Assembly (NCBI GenBank): GCA_964509695.1
Contig: CAZDXN010000030.1
Location: 1-7,034 of the forward strand
Direction: 5' to 3'
Source of the DNA: 2-01-FULL-50-23 sp964509695
GTDB taxonomy: Bacteria > Patescibacteriota > Microgenomatia > UBA1400 > MFAQ01
DNA length: 7,034 nt
How positions within the stretch are numbered: the first letter of the stretch is position 1; each line of letters opens with the position of its first letter. Both the position numbers and the translations under genes were made by a program. Below are positions 1-5,714 of the stretch, piece by piece. Below the pieces are notes generated by a model. It saw only the letters and a program-made list of their open reading frames with translations, did not search any database and had not been told where the DNA came from.

Positions 1-203
1 ACTTCAATAATATATTTGTCGTTGGCGAAGATGTGGTGGTAATACCGCTCCAAACCCCAGGTCCAACCTTGATCCCGAAAGCCAATCGCCAAGCCCCCCA
101 ACCTTCTCTCTGACTCGAAAACCGTCACTTCATGACCAGCGTCAATCAGATCAATCGCCGCCGCCAAGCCACCAAACCCCCCGCCAATAATGCCAATCTT
201 CAT
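1..203 (-). CDS. FAD/NAD(P)-binding oxidoreductase, N-terminal part (cut by the window edge)
   Basis: The ATG is at 203-201 on the minus strand and the frame stays open for 67 codons to the left edge, so only the N-terminus is present. Residues 1-30 form a Rossmann dinucleotide-binding fold: hydrophobic strand KIGII, glycine loop GGGFGGLAAA, a helix, then HEVTVFE ending in the acidic residue that binds the adenosine ribose. It is followed by RLGGLA, the second glycine motif usual in the amine oxidase/protoporphyrinogen oxidase/UDP-galactopyranose mutase group of flavoproteins. The WGLERYYHHIF segment suggests the protoporphyrinogen-oxidase-like or desaturase-like enzymes often found beside sugar and cell-envelope genes. 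The substrate cannot be told from 67 residues. It diverges from the glycosyltransferase gene with 35 bp between starts. No Shine-Dalgarno is seen upstream of the ATG. Confidence 0.85.
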   Translation of the reverse strand, partial: MKIGIIGGGFGGLAAAIDLIDAGHEVTVFESERRLGGLAIGFRDQGWTWGLERYYHHIFANDKYIIE

Positions 204-238
204 ACAACTATTCTATACGACGATGCTAAACTAAAACA
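204..238. promoter_or_regulatory. Divergent intergenic gap, probable back-to-back promoters
   Basis: This 35-bp gap must carry the start signals of both the flavoprotein (minus) and the glycosyltransferase (plus). On the minus strand TAGAAT (215-210) could be a -10 box, with the weak TGTTTT (238-233) 17 bp upstream. That would give a nearly leaderless transcript. On the plus strand only weak AT-rich candidates are visible. Neither strand has a Shine-Dalgarno sequence. Confidence 0.25.
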
Positions 239-1447
239 GTGAAGATTCTGATTTTTTCTTTTGCTCTCCTCGTCAGACTCATATTTTCTCTCGACATTCA
301 TCCTATCCAAAACTATATCTTTTCCGATATGAATTCCTATCTTGGTATCTCCCAACGACTTCTAGAGCATGATCGGTCTCTCTCAAACGTTTTTTACCCA
401 ATCGGCTACCCGCTTTTTCTAACGTTCATCTCCAAGGTTCTACCAAATCTTTTCTTTCCGGCGATCGCCATCTTGCAGAGTTTGATGGGGCTAACTAGCC
501 TTATTTTGCTCTACACCATTTCCAAAAATGTTTTAAGCAATAAATTCAGACTCATCTTTTTGATCATTCTCGCCTGCTATTATCCTTGGATCGATTTCGG
601 TGGCTATCTAATGTCCGAGACACTCGCCACCCTGCTACTAATCCTGATGGTTTATCTCTCCTTTTTCTCTTTCAACCATAAGAACTTGCTCTGGCTTTTT
701 CTTCTTCCCCTAGTCATCGGTCTTGGCACTCTCGTCCGGGCAAATCTTCTCTTGCCGGGAATTTTCCTCATCCTCTGGTTGGGGTTTCAGGCCAGACTAA
801 CCCCCCGAAGTCTTTGCGTCGCCATCTGCGGTTCGCTACTTGCCTATCTCTTGTCTTTTCAGGTTTATCAAACTTACGGTGGAATAAATCGCCCCTTGGC
901 CCTCAACGGCGGCCTCAACTTCACCCAGGGTCAATGCCAATACAGAGGGGCATTCGACTCGTACGGTTGGACATTCGGCCCCCCCGTCTTTACCCAACGG
1001 GACTTTCAGATCGAAAAAAGCTTTGACCAACCATTTACCAATTCCGGTTATTTCTACCGCCAAGGAATAAACTGTCTCATTGCAAATCCGATTCGAATCA
1101 TCGAAAAACCAACCGAACTTTATTACCTATTTTTTGGCAACGTTGCTTGGCCAAGTTCAGATCAACCGGGATTCGGCACCGCCATGAAAGTTAGCCACGC
1201 TCTTTTCAATGTCACCATTCTCCCCGGGTTATTTATTGCCACCTATCTATTTATCAAGGAAAGAAAGAAATTGTTCAAAACTAGACTAGCGATTATATTT
1301 CTCACTGTCTTTTCTCTCGTGGCCACGACCGTTGTTTACTACGCGGACATTCGTTACCGCCTTCCCTTTGATGGATTCCTGATCTTACTTTCCCTCTGGG
1401 CCTATCAATCACTGGCCCTGAAAAAAACTAAATTAATCCCGGGATAA
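239..1447 (+). CDS. GT-C type polytopic membrane glycosyltransferase (GT39/PMT_2-like)
   Basis: This is a 402-residue, very hydrophobic protein with many predicted membrane helices and a hydrophilic loop at about 210-290. The pattern fits dolichyl/polyprenyl-phosphate-sugar-dependent GT-C enzymes. An N-terminal helix is followed by an outward loop with SDMNSY (Asp30, the expected catalytic acid). Next come YPIGYPLFL (53-61), which resembles the PPGYPLFL motif of the family, and SETL (126-129). GTLVRANLLLPG lies at 163-174, NGGLNFTQG at 223-231, and near the C-terminus is DIRYRLPFDGFLILL (370-384), the family's typical end signature. Such enzymes move a sugar from a lipid carrier to an acceptor outside the membrane; the acceptor here is unknown. 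The start is GTG, because the first in-frame ATG (codon 31) would remove TM1 and Asp30. It lies beside a block of Ser-rich surface proteins, so protein O-glycosylation is possible, but lipid or glycan modification is equally open. Confidence 0.82.
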   Translation: MKILIFSFALLVRLIFSLDIHPIQNYIFSDMNSYLGISQRLLEHDRSLSNVFYPIGYPLFLTFISKVLPNLFFPAIAILQSLMGLTSLILLYTISKNVLSNKFRLIFLIILACYYPWIDFGGYLMSETLATLLLILMVYLSFFSFNHKNLLWLFLLPLVIGLGTLVRANLLLPGIFLILWLGFQARLTPRSLCVAICGSLLAYLLSFQVYQTYGGINRPLALNGGLNFTQGQCQYRGAFDSYGWTFGPPVFTQRDFQIEKSFDQPFTNSGYFYRQGINCLIANPIRIIEKPTELYYLFFGNVAWPSSDQPGFGTAMKVSHALFNVTILPGLFIATYLFIKERKKLFKTRLAIIFLTVFSLVATTVVYYADIRYRLPFDGFLILLSLWAYQSLALKKTKLIPG

Positions 1448-1463
1448 AACGGAATTTAGTCTT
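1421..1463 (-). terminator. Candidate intrinsic terminator of the minus-strand operon, overlapping the convergent gene ends
   Basis: Read on the minus strand, arms AAGACTAAATT (1463-1453) and AATTTAGTTTT (1434-1424) can pair over 11 bp with one G-T wobble. The T-tract (1427-1421) overlaps the 3' arm. The 18-nt loop contains the perfect palindrome ATCCCGGGAT (1436-1445), which could form an inner GC-rich stem. It includes the methyltransferase stop codon and the last codons of the opposing glycosyltransferase. The AT-rich main stem makes it a weak terminator by usual rules. Confidence 0.35.
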
Positions 1464-2450
1464 CGTCACGTACTTCTTGTAGTCCGGGTCGGCGATCAAG
1501 TGCCTTTCTTCGGTGATCGCCCTCATTCCGTAGAGAATTGTCCAGGCAATCATCGACAATATCATCCCGACCGAGAAGTGCTGCAGGGCGGTAATCCACC
1601 AAACTATCAACTTTCCCGTGTAGGCAGGGTGCCGGAGATGCTTATAGGCGCCGTTGGTGACGATGCCCCTGTTGGTCAAGTTTGAACTCTTCCACCCCAA
1701 GGACAGCGTCGCCCAAAGATACAAAGCCAAACAAGCTACCGCAACGATCTTCAAGGTCATGTCCACGTAATAATCCGGAAAATAGAAATAATCACTTGAG
1801 TACCAGTTAAGATACCCGGTCGAAATACTATTAAAAGGCGGGTAGCTCGCCAGAGCCACCGCCCAACCCAGAATCGTCGGTTCAACCGACTTGACCACGT
1901 TCTTCAGTTTCGGGTGCTCTACTAAGTAGCCGACGGCAAAATACAGCGTGTCGATCGCAAATATAATTGTAAATATATCGGTATACCCCGTCCGAAAGTC
2001 AAAGGCGAGGTTGTGGGCCGCTATCCTAGCGGCAATAATCTGAATAACCCCACGGCCATTCGAGAGGAAAAAATTAAGCATTATCGGGACATAAAACAGC
2101 TTCACCAAAAAGAAAAGCAGAGTCGTCTTCGTTTTCTTGTCAATCTCCACTCTACTGACTTTCGACTTTGGCAAAAAGGAAAAGCAAAAGGAACTAAAAG
2201 CTGATAAGAAGAGAGGAATAGACTTCAAAAGAAGACTCGGCTTGTGATCCCTCGAACCGATATTAAGAAGTTGCAATGGCCAACCCGCAAAAACATAAAT
2301 GGTAAAAAGTGTTTTCAAAACGAACAAAGTATCGCGTCCGATAAAACCACGATAGTAATTGGTCTGGGTGAATATCACCATCCCAGCGCCGTATACCACC
2401 AAACCAGCCAAATACCTTCTCGCCGATATTTTCAGCCCCTTTATTGTCAT
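1428..2450 (-). CDS. Isoprenylcysteine carboxyl methyltransferase / PEMT-family membrane methyltransferase
   Basis: This 340-residue polytopic membrane protein has about seven hydrophobic segments. The C-terminal third carries the S-adenosylmethionine-binding signature of the ICMT/PEMT superfamily: SNLTNRGIVTNGAYKHLRHP (256-275) with the RHP triad at 273-275, then AYTGK (276-280). It closes with the EER motif (314-316) and ADPDYKKY (320-327), in the usual order and spacing. Family members methylate membrane-embedded acceptors such as prenyl-cysteine, phospholipid head groups or other lipids. The acceptor here is not deducible, and bacteria seldom have prenylated proteins. The N-terminal 200 residues are poorly conserved membrane helices. 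Its start follows the stop of the Ser-rich gene by 9 bp, so it is probably the last gene of that operon. The codons just before the ATG show no Shine-Dalgarno. Its 3' end overlaps the convergent glycosyltransferase by 20 bp. Confidence 0.85.
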   Translation of the reverse strand: MTIKGLKISARRYLAGLVVYGAGMVIFTQTNYYRGFIGRDTLFVLKTLFTIYVFAGWPLQLLNIGSRDHKPSLLLKSIPLFLSAFSSFCFSFLPKSKVSRVEIDKKTKTTLLFFLVKLFYVPIMLNFFLSNGRGVIQIIAARIAAHNLAFDFRTGYTDIFTIIFAIDTLYFAVGYLVEHPKLKNVVKSVEPTILGWAVALASYPPFNSISTGYLNWYSSDYFYFPDYYVDMTLKIVAVACLALYLWATLSLGWKSSNLTNRGIVTNGAYKHLRHPAYTGKLIVWWITALQHFSVGMILSMIAWTILYGMRAITEERHLIADPDYKKYVTKTKFRFIPGLI

Positions 2451-2459
2451 CAGGAAGGA

Positions 2460-3035
2460 TTATAGAGCAAAGAGAATGCCGAGGATGGTGAGCAGTAATC
2501 CACCCCCAAACGCCGCCATTCCGGGTAGATTCAAAATACCAGCCTCAGGCAATATCGCTCCAGTCGGCGCCGCCGTCGCTCTTGCTGTCGCGGTCGCCGT
2601 GACCGCCCCCTGACCCGAGGAGGATGAACTGCTACTCGACGAAGACGAGCTCGAGCTACTCGAGCCGCCCGAACTTCCACTACTCGAACTGCTTGATGAC
2701 GAGGAACTCGATGAACTTGAACTTGATGAGGAGCTTGAACTAGACGATGAACTACTTGACGAACTAGAAGAACTGCTTGACGAGGACGACGAACTAGAAC
2801 TCGAGGAAGATGACGAACTCGAAGAGCTCGATGATGAGGAGCTCCCCCCAGCGACCGTAAAGGCGACATTACAATTCCCTCCACCCAGCCACTCGTCGGC
2901 TCGTGGTCGACTCCTTGGTGCCGTCGGTACCTGAGCCTTCTGTAGTTGGACCGTCACGAATACCGCCGCTGCACCCAACAGAAGTACTACGGCTATTAGG
3001 ATGATGGCTAGTATTTTCTTTTTTTTGTCTTTCAT
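2460..3035 (-). CDS. Membrane-anchored poly-serine stalk protein with a C-terminal LPEAG-plus-hydrophobic tail
   Basis: I recognise no named family in this 191-residue protein. Residues 1-7 are basic (MKDKKKK) and 8-30 form a TM segment or uncleaved signal anchor. Residues 31-64 are a short juxtamembrane part with R-P-R-A-D and a single Cys (55). Residues 65-119 are 55 consecutive serines; G-S-S-G-G and 16 more serines (125-140) follow. A Thr/Ala-rich linker (141-156) leads to LPEAG (162-166) and a hydrophobic C-terminal segment (about 170-191) that ends without the basic residues usual after a sortase signal. The tail may be a sortase-like signal (LPxTG with Ala for Thr) or simply a second TM. 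The most likely role is a flexible extracellular spacer or stalk. It sits 17 bp after the 865-residue gene and 9 bp before the methyltransferase, apparently in one transcription unit. No Shine-Dalgarno lies at the usual distance. Confidence 0.8.
   Translation of the reverse strand: MKDKKKKILAIILIAVVLLLGAAAVFVTVQLQKAQVPTAPRSRPRADEWLGGGNCNVAFTVAGGSSSSSSSSSSSSSSSSSSSSSSSSSSSSSSSSSSSSSSSSSSSSSSSSSSSSSSSGSSGGSSSSSSSSSSSSSSSSGQGAVTATATARATAAPTGAILPEAGILNLPGMAAFGGGLLLTILGILFAL
2616..2843 (-). repeat. Poly-serine coding tract: 55 + 16 serine codons in mixed codon order
   Basis: Residues 65-140 of the 191-residue protein are all Ser except for a short G-S-S-G-G break. Reading the codons of the 55-residue run gives AGT 14, TCA 13, TCG 12, TCT 6, AGC 5 and TCC 5, with no regular period. 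AGY and TCN codons (19 and 36) are interspersed and cannot interconvert by one silent base change. The tract is therefore not a simple microsatellite. The same word types, such as AGT-TCG-TCG, recur in the shorter runs of the neighbouring genes. Confidence 0.92.
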
Positions 3036-3052
3036 TTATTTAAATATACCTG

Positions 3053-5650
3053 CTATGGTTGTGGTGCTGAGGTTACCGCTGGGGGAGTCGCGTTCACGTA
3101 TCCCTCGATAGCATAACCTCCGGCTTGAGTAATTGGATAATCATAATAGAAATACAGGATGCCATTCTCTCCGATCGGAGTAATGTAGTTTGTCACTAAG
3201 AATCCGCCGGCAGAGACATCGGCTCCGTCAATAGAGACGACAAATTTCGCTCCGACGAGAGTCGGATCGTTTCCTACTACCACCATTCTGATGGTGTCGC
3301 CAATTACCAGCGCGTTCATCTCATCCTGCGTCGCCATCGTCGTGCTCCCATTGATATAGATTGAGGTAAACATACAGGCCATAGTAAATCCTCCACTCGA
3401 GCTGCTTGAGGACGAACTCGAACTAGACGACGAACTACTCGAGCCACTCCCCCCACTCGAACTACTCGATGAACTTCCGGTTCCGGCACAGGAGCCATAA
3501 CAGTTCTGAATCATCACTCCACAATACGCGCCACTGCCATTCAGATAATCAACCTGGCCACAATTATTCCCTAGAGCCGTTCTTGCCGCATCGCAACTCA
3601 TAGTGCTCTCCCCAGAGGTACATGTATTTCCGCTGTTGCATTTGCTACCGCAATCAAAGACCTTGCATTGTCCACTCGCCGTCCCGCCATTCTCACTGCA
3701 AATATTTGTGCTGGTAGTACATATTCCGTTATTGCAATACAGCCCGCTATTACATATCGGTTGAGTTCCACAGTTCTCCGGTATACGGCAAGGTGCGTTC
3801 AGCGTTCCCCCAGTACACGCTGTCCCCCCCGACGAACTGCTACTGCTCGACGACGAACTCGATCCACCTACGCCAGAACAATTTGCCCCAGCGTAATAAG
3901 TCCAGCCAGTGCCAGCACTGTTACACCTCCTCGATCCACCAGTAGTGCCATAAGCCTCACAAGCATTCGCCGTACAAATTGCCGCATTAGTAGTCCAGCT
4001 ACATAAACCGGTCGAGGAATTCAAATTACAATTTCCCCTCACCCCCCCACATGTCACCGGCCCCGGTGAACCATTTGAGTCGGTTGTATATGTCCCTCCG
4101 CCACCAGCAATACAACACGAGTTACTCCCCGTGCCACATTTTGGTGTTGTCGTTACCGTCGCCGTGGGCGTTCCGAATATGCAACACACACCGTTGAGAT
4201 TATTGCTTGTTACGCATGTACTATTGGCCGAAGTCCCCTGAGTCCATCCACTACCACAATTAGCAGAAGGTACACACGTATACGCCGAGTTAGAACAAGC
4301 CCTTGGTGTTGGAGTCACCGTCGCTGTCGGTGAAGGGGAATTACAGTAAGCTCCCCCGCATACCTCACACAAAGAAGTGTCAGCGGGATAATACTTGTTG
4401 ACACACCCGTACCATGAAGCGCATCCAGCTATCGGTCCTTGCGAGCTGGTTCTCGGACATGCAAGACTGCAACACGTCTCGGTATTACAGTCACGTTTCC
4501 CTATTGGATTATTACCATATCCGGTACATAAAGCATTTGTGGTGCAATAATTCGGCGAAGTACACGTTGGCGCTGGAGTCGCCGTCGCCGTTGGAAGCGC
4601 CGCCCCACAAGTTCCCCCACCAGTAGTCTTGGTACATTCTTTAAGTCTTTCGTGGCAATATTCAATCATAGAATCGGAACAGTAAGGTGCCGTTCCTCCA
4701 CTCGAACTACTACTCGATGAGCTACTCGACGACGAACTACCGCCGTAACCAGAACAGGTGTCACAGCTCCCCACCCAAGTAGTGCCATCGCTGGAACACT
4801 TCTTACATTGACCACCCCCAGCATTTACGCAGCTATCTTTAGAACAAACCTGCGAAAAATTCCAAGAGCAATTATTTCCTGTCGTTACAGTACAGTATCC
4901 CTGCGTATTCTGATATGGACAGGGGCCAGGATTTCCGCACGCCTTACACGCGGGATGTGAATCGGCTCCTGAACATCCGCCCCCTCCACCACTTGAACTA
5001 CTCGACGAGCTGCTAGAACCACCCGAGCTGCTACTCGATGAACCACTTCCACAGTCGTGTGTTAAATCAGTCGTTCCTCCTGCAGGACAGACAGAATATC
5101 TATTCGAACACGAACCACCGCCATAATTCTGGTCAGAACCATAAGTCTGGCCGTTCGCATTGCATTTGAATCCCTCACAACAGACGCCACCAGAGGCTCT
5201 TTGGCGGAGGTCGCCGCGGAATAGCCCCAATTGAGCCGCTATTGCTAGCGCCCCACCAAGTAGGAGCAAAATCAATGTTCCGCCGAAAACTAATTTTTTG
5301 TTTACTTTCTTTTTTGGTTTATCTTCTACTGGTTTCTCTTCTTCTGTCATTCCCGACCCGCTTGTCCCGGGTATCTCCTCGGGGATCGGGAATCTATTTG
5401 AATGGATCCCCGCGTCCGCGAGGATGACAGGGGGAACTGGGACTTCGGTTTCAGCCAGAGGCTGATCCGCCTTTGGCGGAGGCGGAGCAATCGGTTCCAA
5501 GGGAGGCAAGCCGTTAGATATCGGTTCGGTGGGCGCAGGAATTACCGTTAACGGTTCGGGTAGAGGAGGGGGGGGTGAAGAGGGAAGTGGTGGTAAACCC
5601 AGTCCGTCCGTACCGGTGCTGTTGAGGGGTTGGTTGGTGTCGTTATTCAT
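3053..5650 (-). CDS. Large modular Cys-rich, Ser/Thr-Pro-linker surface protein with signal anchor and C-terminal beta-type domain
   Basis: No named family is recognised for this 865-residue protein. Residues 1-75 are a Pro-rich, probably cytoplasmic head, and 75-102 are encoded by an inserted palindromic repeat. KPKKKVNKK (111-119) precedes a TM segment (119-142), so the topology is N-in/C-out. AAQLGLFRGDLRQRAS (138-153) is the juxtamembrane signature shared with the neighbours. Outside are about 67 Cys in modules near 157-200, 226-300, 324-348, 363-436, 452-490, 505-595 and 612-721. They are separated by serine runs (204-209, 212-220, 305-317, 597-607, 726-732, 737-752) flanked by Gly, or by Thr/Pro/Ala linkers (352-362, 439-450, 493-503). 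Residues 757-853 look like an all-beta domain. The many Cys with CC pairs suggest disulfide-rich modules outside the cell; adhesion or coat function is inferred. A good promoter 22 bp upstream supports this start. ATG at codon 101 is an alternative that would resemble the shorter paralogues. It is the first gene of the probable three-gene operon. Confidence 0.8.
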   Translation of the reverse strand: MNNDTNQPLNSTGTDGLGLPPLPSSPPPPLPEPLTVIPAPTEPISNGLPPLEPIAPPPPKADQPLAETEVPVPPVILADAGIHSNRFPIPEEIPGTSGSGMTEEEKPVEDKPKKKVNKKLVFGGTLILLLLGGALAIAAQLGLFRGDLRQRASGGVCCEGFKCNANGQTYGSDQNYGGGSCSNRYSVCPAGGTTDLTHDCGSGSSSSSSGGSSSSSSSSSGGGGGCSGADSHPACKACGNPGPCPYQNTQGYCTVTTGNNCSWNFSQVCSKDSCVNAGGGQCKKCSSDGTTWVGSCDTCSGYGGSSSSSSSSSSSSSGGTAPYCSDSMIEYCHERLKECTKTTGGGTCGAALPTATATPAPTCTSPNYCTTNALCTGYGNNPIGKRDCNTETCCSLACPRTSSQGPIAGCASWYGCVNKYYPADTSLCEVCGGAYCNSPSPTATVTPTPRACSNSAYTCVPSANCGSGWTQGTSANSTCVTSNNLNGVCCIFGTPTATVTTTPKCGTGSNSCCIAGGGGTYTTDSNGSPGPVTCGGVRGNCNLNSSTGLCSWTTNAAICTANACEAYGTTGGSRRCNSAGTGWTYYAGANCSGVGGSSSSSSSSSSSGGTACTGGTLNAPCRIPENCGTQPICNSGLYCNNGICTTSTNICSENGGTASGQCKVFDCGSKCNSGNTCTSGESTMSCDAARTALGNNCGQVDYLNGSGAYCGVMIQNCYGSCAGTGSSSSSSSGGSGSSSSSSSSSSSSSSSSGGFTMACMFTSIYINGSTTMATQDEMNALVIGDTIRMVVVGNDPTLVGAKFVVSIDGADVSAGGFLVTNYITPIGENGILYFYYDYPITQAGGYAIEGYVNATPPAVTSAPQP
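3092..3382 (-). other. C-terminal beta-sandwich-like domain of the 865-residue protein
   Basis: Residues 757-853 are the only part outside the membrane with almost no Cys or low-complexity sequence. The pattern alternates hydrophobic strands and turns: FTSIYING, MNALVIGDTIRMVVVGND, GAKFVVSIDG, GILYFYYDYPI and GGYAIEGYVN. The L-x-x-G-D-x-(I/V)-R element followed by a G-A-(K/R)-F-x-(V/I) strand resembles Ig-like domains at the ends of Patescibacteria surface proteins, recalled from general knowledge and not from a search. It could be the ligand-binding tip of the stalk. Confidence 0.45.
3863..4036 (-). repeat. Cys/Trp module, internal copy B (residues 539-596 of the 865-residue protein)
   Basis: This segment aligns with residues about 251-304 of the same protein. 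Both have G-(N/Y)-C, then about seven residues, C-S-W, five to seven residues, C-x4-C, a GG stretch, C-x-S-x-G-T-x-W, a CSG, and finally G-x-G-G leading straight into a serine run. The order and the adjoining serine linker are the same, so module and linker were probably duplicated together. Confidence 0.65.
4739..4900 (-). repeat. Cys/Trp module, internal copy A (residues 251-304 of the 865-residue protein)
   Basis: This is the partner of the copy at residues 539-596. It is preceded by CKACGNPGPC (235-244), which also occurs as CKGRCNPGPC in the 268-residue neighbour, where it is again followed by G-x-C-x-V and N-N-C-x-W. The module therefore occurs three times in two genes of this locus. 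Confidence 0.65.
5344..5430. repeat. 87-bp palindromic dispersed-type repeat inserted in frame in the 865-residue gene
   Basis: The element is bounded by perfect 7-bp inverted ends, CTGTCAT (5344-5350) and ATGACAG (5424-5430). It contains one hairpin with arms ATTCCCGA (5349-5356) and TCGGGAAT (5386-5393). A second imperfect one has arms ATCCCCGC and GCGAGGAT near 5406-5425. The GTCATTCCCG...CGGGAATCTA...GCGAGGATGACA layout matches a short palindromic repeat scattered in many bacterial genomes. Its length is 29 codons exactly, so the frame is kept. The encoded part (residues 75-102, beginning VILADAGIHS) is the typical translation of such repeats and does not resemble the flanking Pro-rich sequence. 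Confidence 0.7.
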
Positions 5651-5670
5651 GTATAAACAGGCCTATCATT

Positions 5671-5707
5671 CACTATATGTAAAGTGTACGCCCCCGTCAA
5701 TATAGTG
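5671..5707. promoter_or_regulatory. Inverted repeat over the promoter of the 865-residue gene (operator candidate)
   Basis: Perfect 8-bp arms CACTATAT (5671-5678) and ATATAGTG (5700-5707) are separated by 21 bp. One arm covers the -10 box and the other sits at the upstream edge of the -35 box, the usual place for a repressor site. The arms are AT-rich, so chance is not excluded. Confidence 0.35.
5672..5700 (-). promoter_or_regulatory. Sigma70-type promoter of the three-gene operon
   Basis: On the minus strand TTGACG (5700-5695) and TATAGT (5677-5672) are separated by exactly 17 bp. Each hexamer differs by one base from the TTGACA/TATAAT consensus. Transcription would begin near 5665, leaving a leader of only about 15 nt before the ATG at 5650. 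The site lies in the 64-bp gap after the 137-residue gene, which carries no clear terminator. Confidence 0.65.
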
Positions 5708-5714
5708 TTCGCCA

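Noticed and set aside
814..1063. Short open frames inside the glycosyltransferase gene
   Set aside because: The GT-C frame is supported by conserved motifs on both sides; these frames carry none.
2013..2613. Plus-strand open frames opposite the methyltransferase and the C-terminus of the poly-Ser gene
   Set aside because: They are antisense to two well-supported genes and have no domain signature.
2616..2843. Serine tract as a sequencing or assembly artefact
   Set aside because: The codons are mixed, the frame is kept on both sides, and similar runs flanked by Gly-Gly recur in neighbouring genes.
2531..2884. Arg/Val/His-rich open frame on the minus strand across the serine tract
   Set aside because: It is the shifted reading of the serine codons in the 191-residue gene. 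Its odd composition follows from AGY/TCN codons read out of frame, and it has no start context.
3668..4626. Plus-strand open frames opposite the 865-residue gene (3668-4006, 4414-4626)
   Set aside because: They lie antisense within a gene whose own frame has coherent modules and linkers. Their proteins show no recognisable domain or membrane pattern.
3863..5200. Metallothionein-like metal binding by the Cys-rich modules
   Set aside because: The modules lie outside the membrane with CC pairs, Trp and Asn/Gly turns, which fits disulfide-bonded domains better than cytoplasmic metal clusters.
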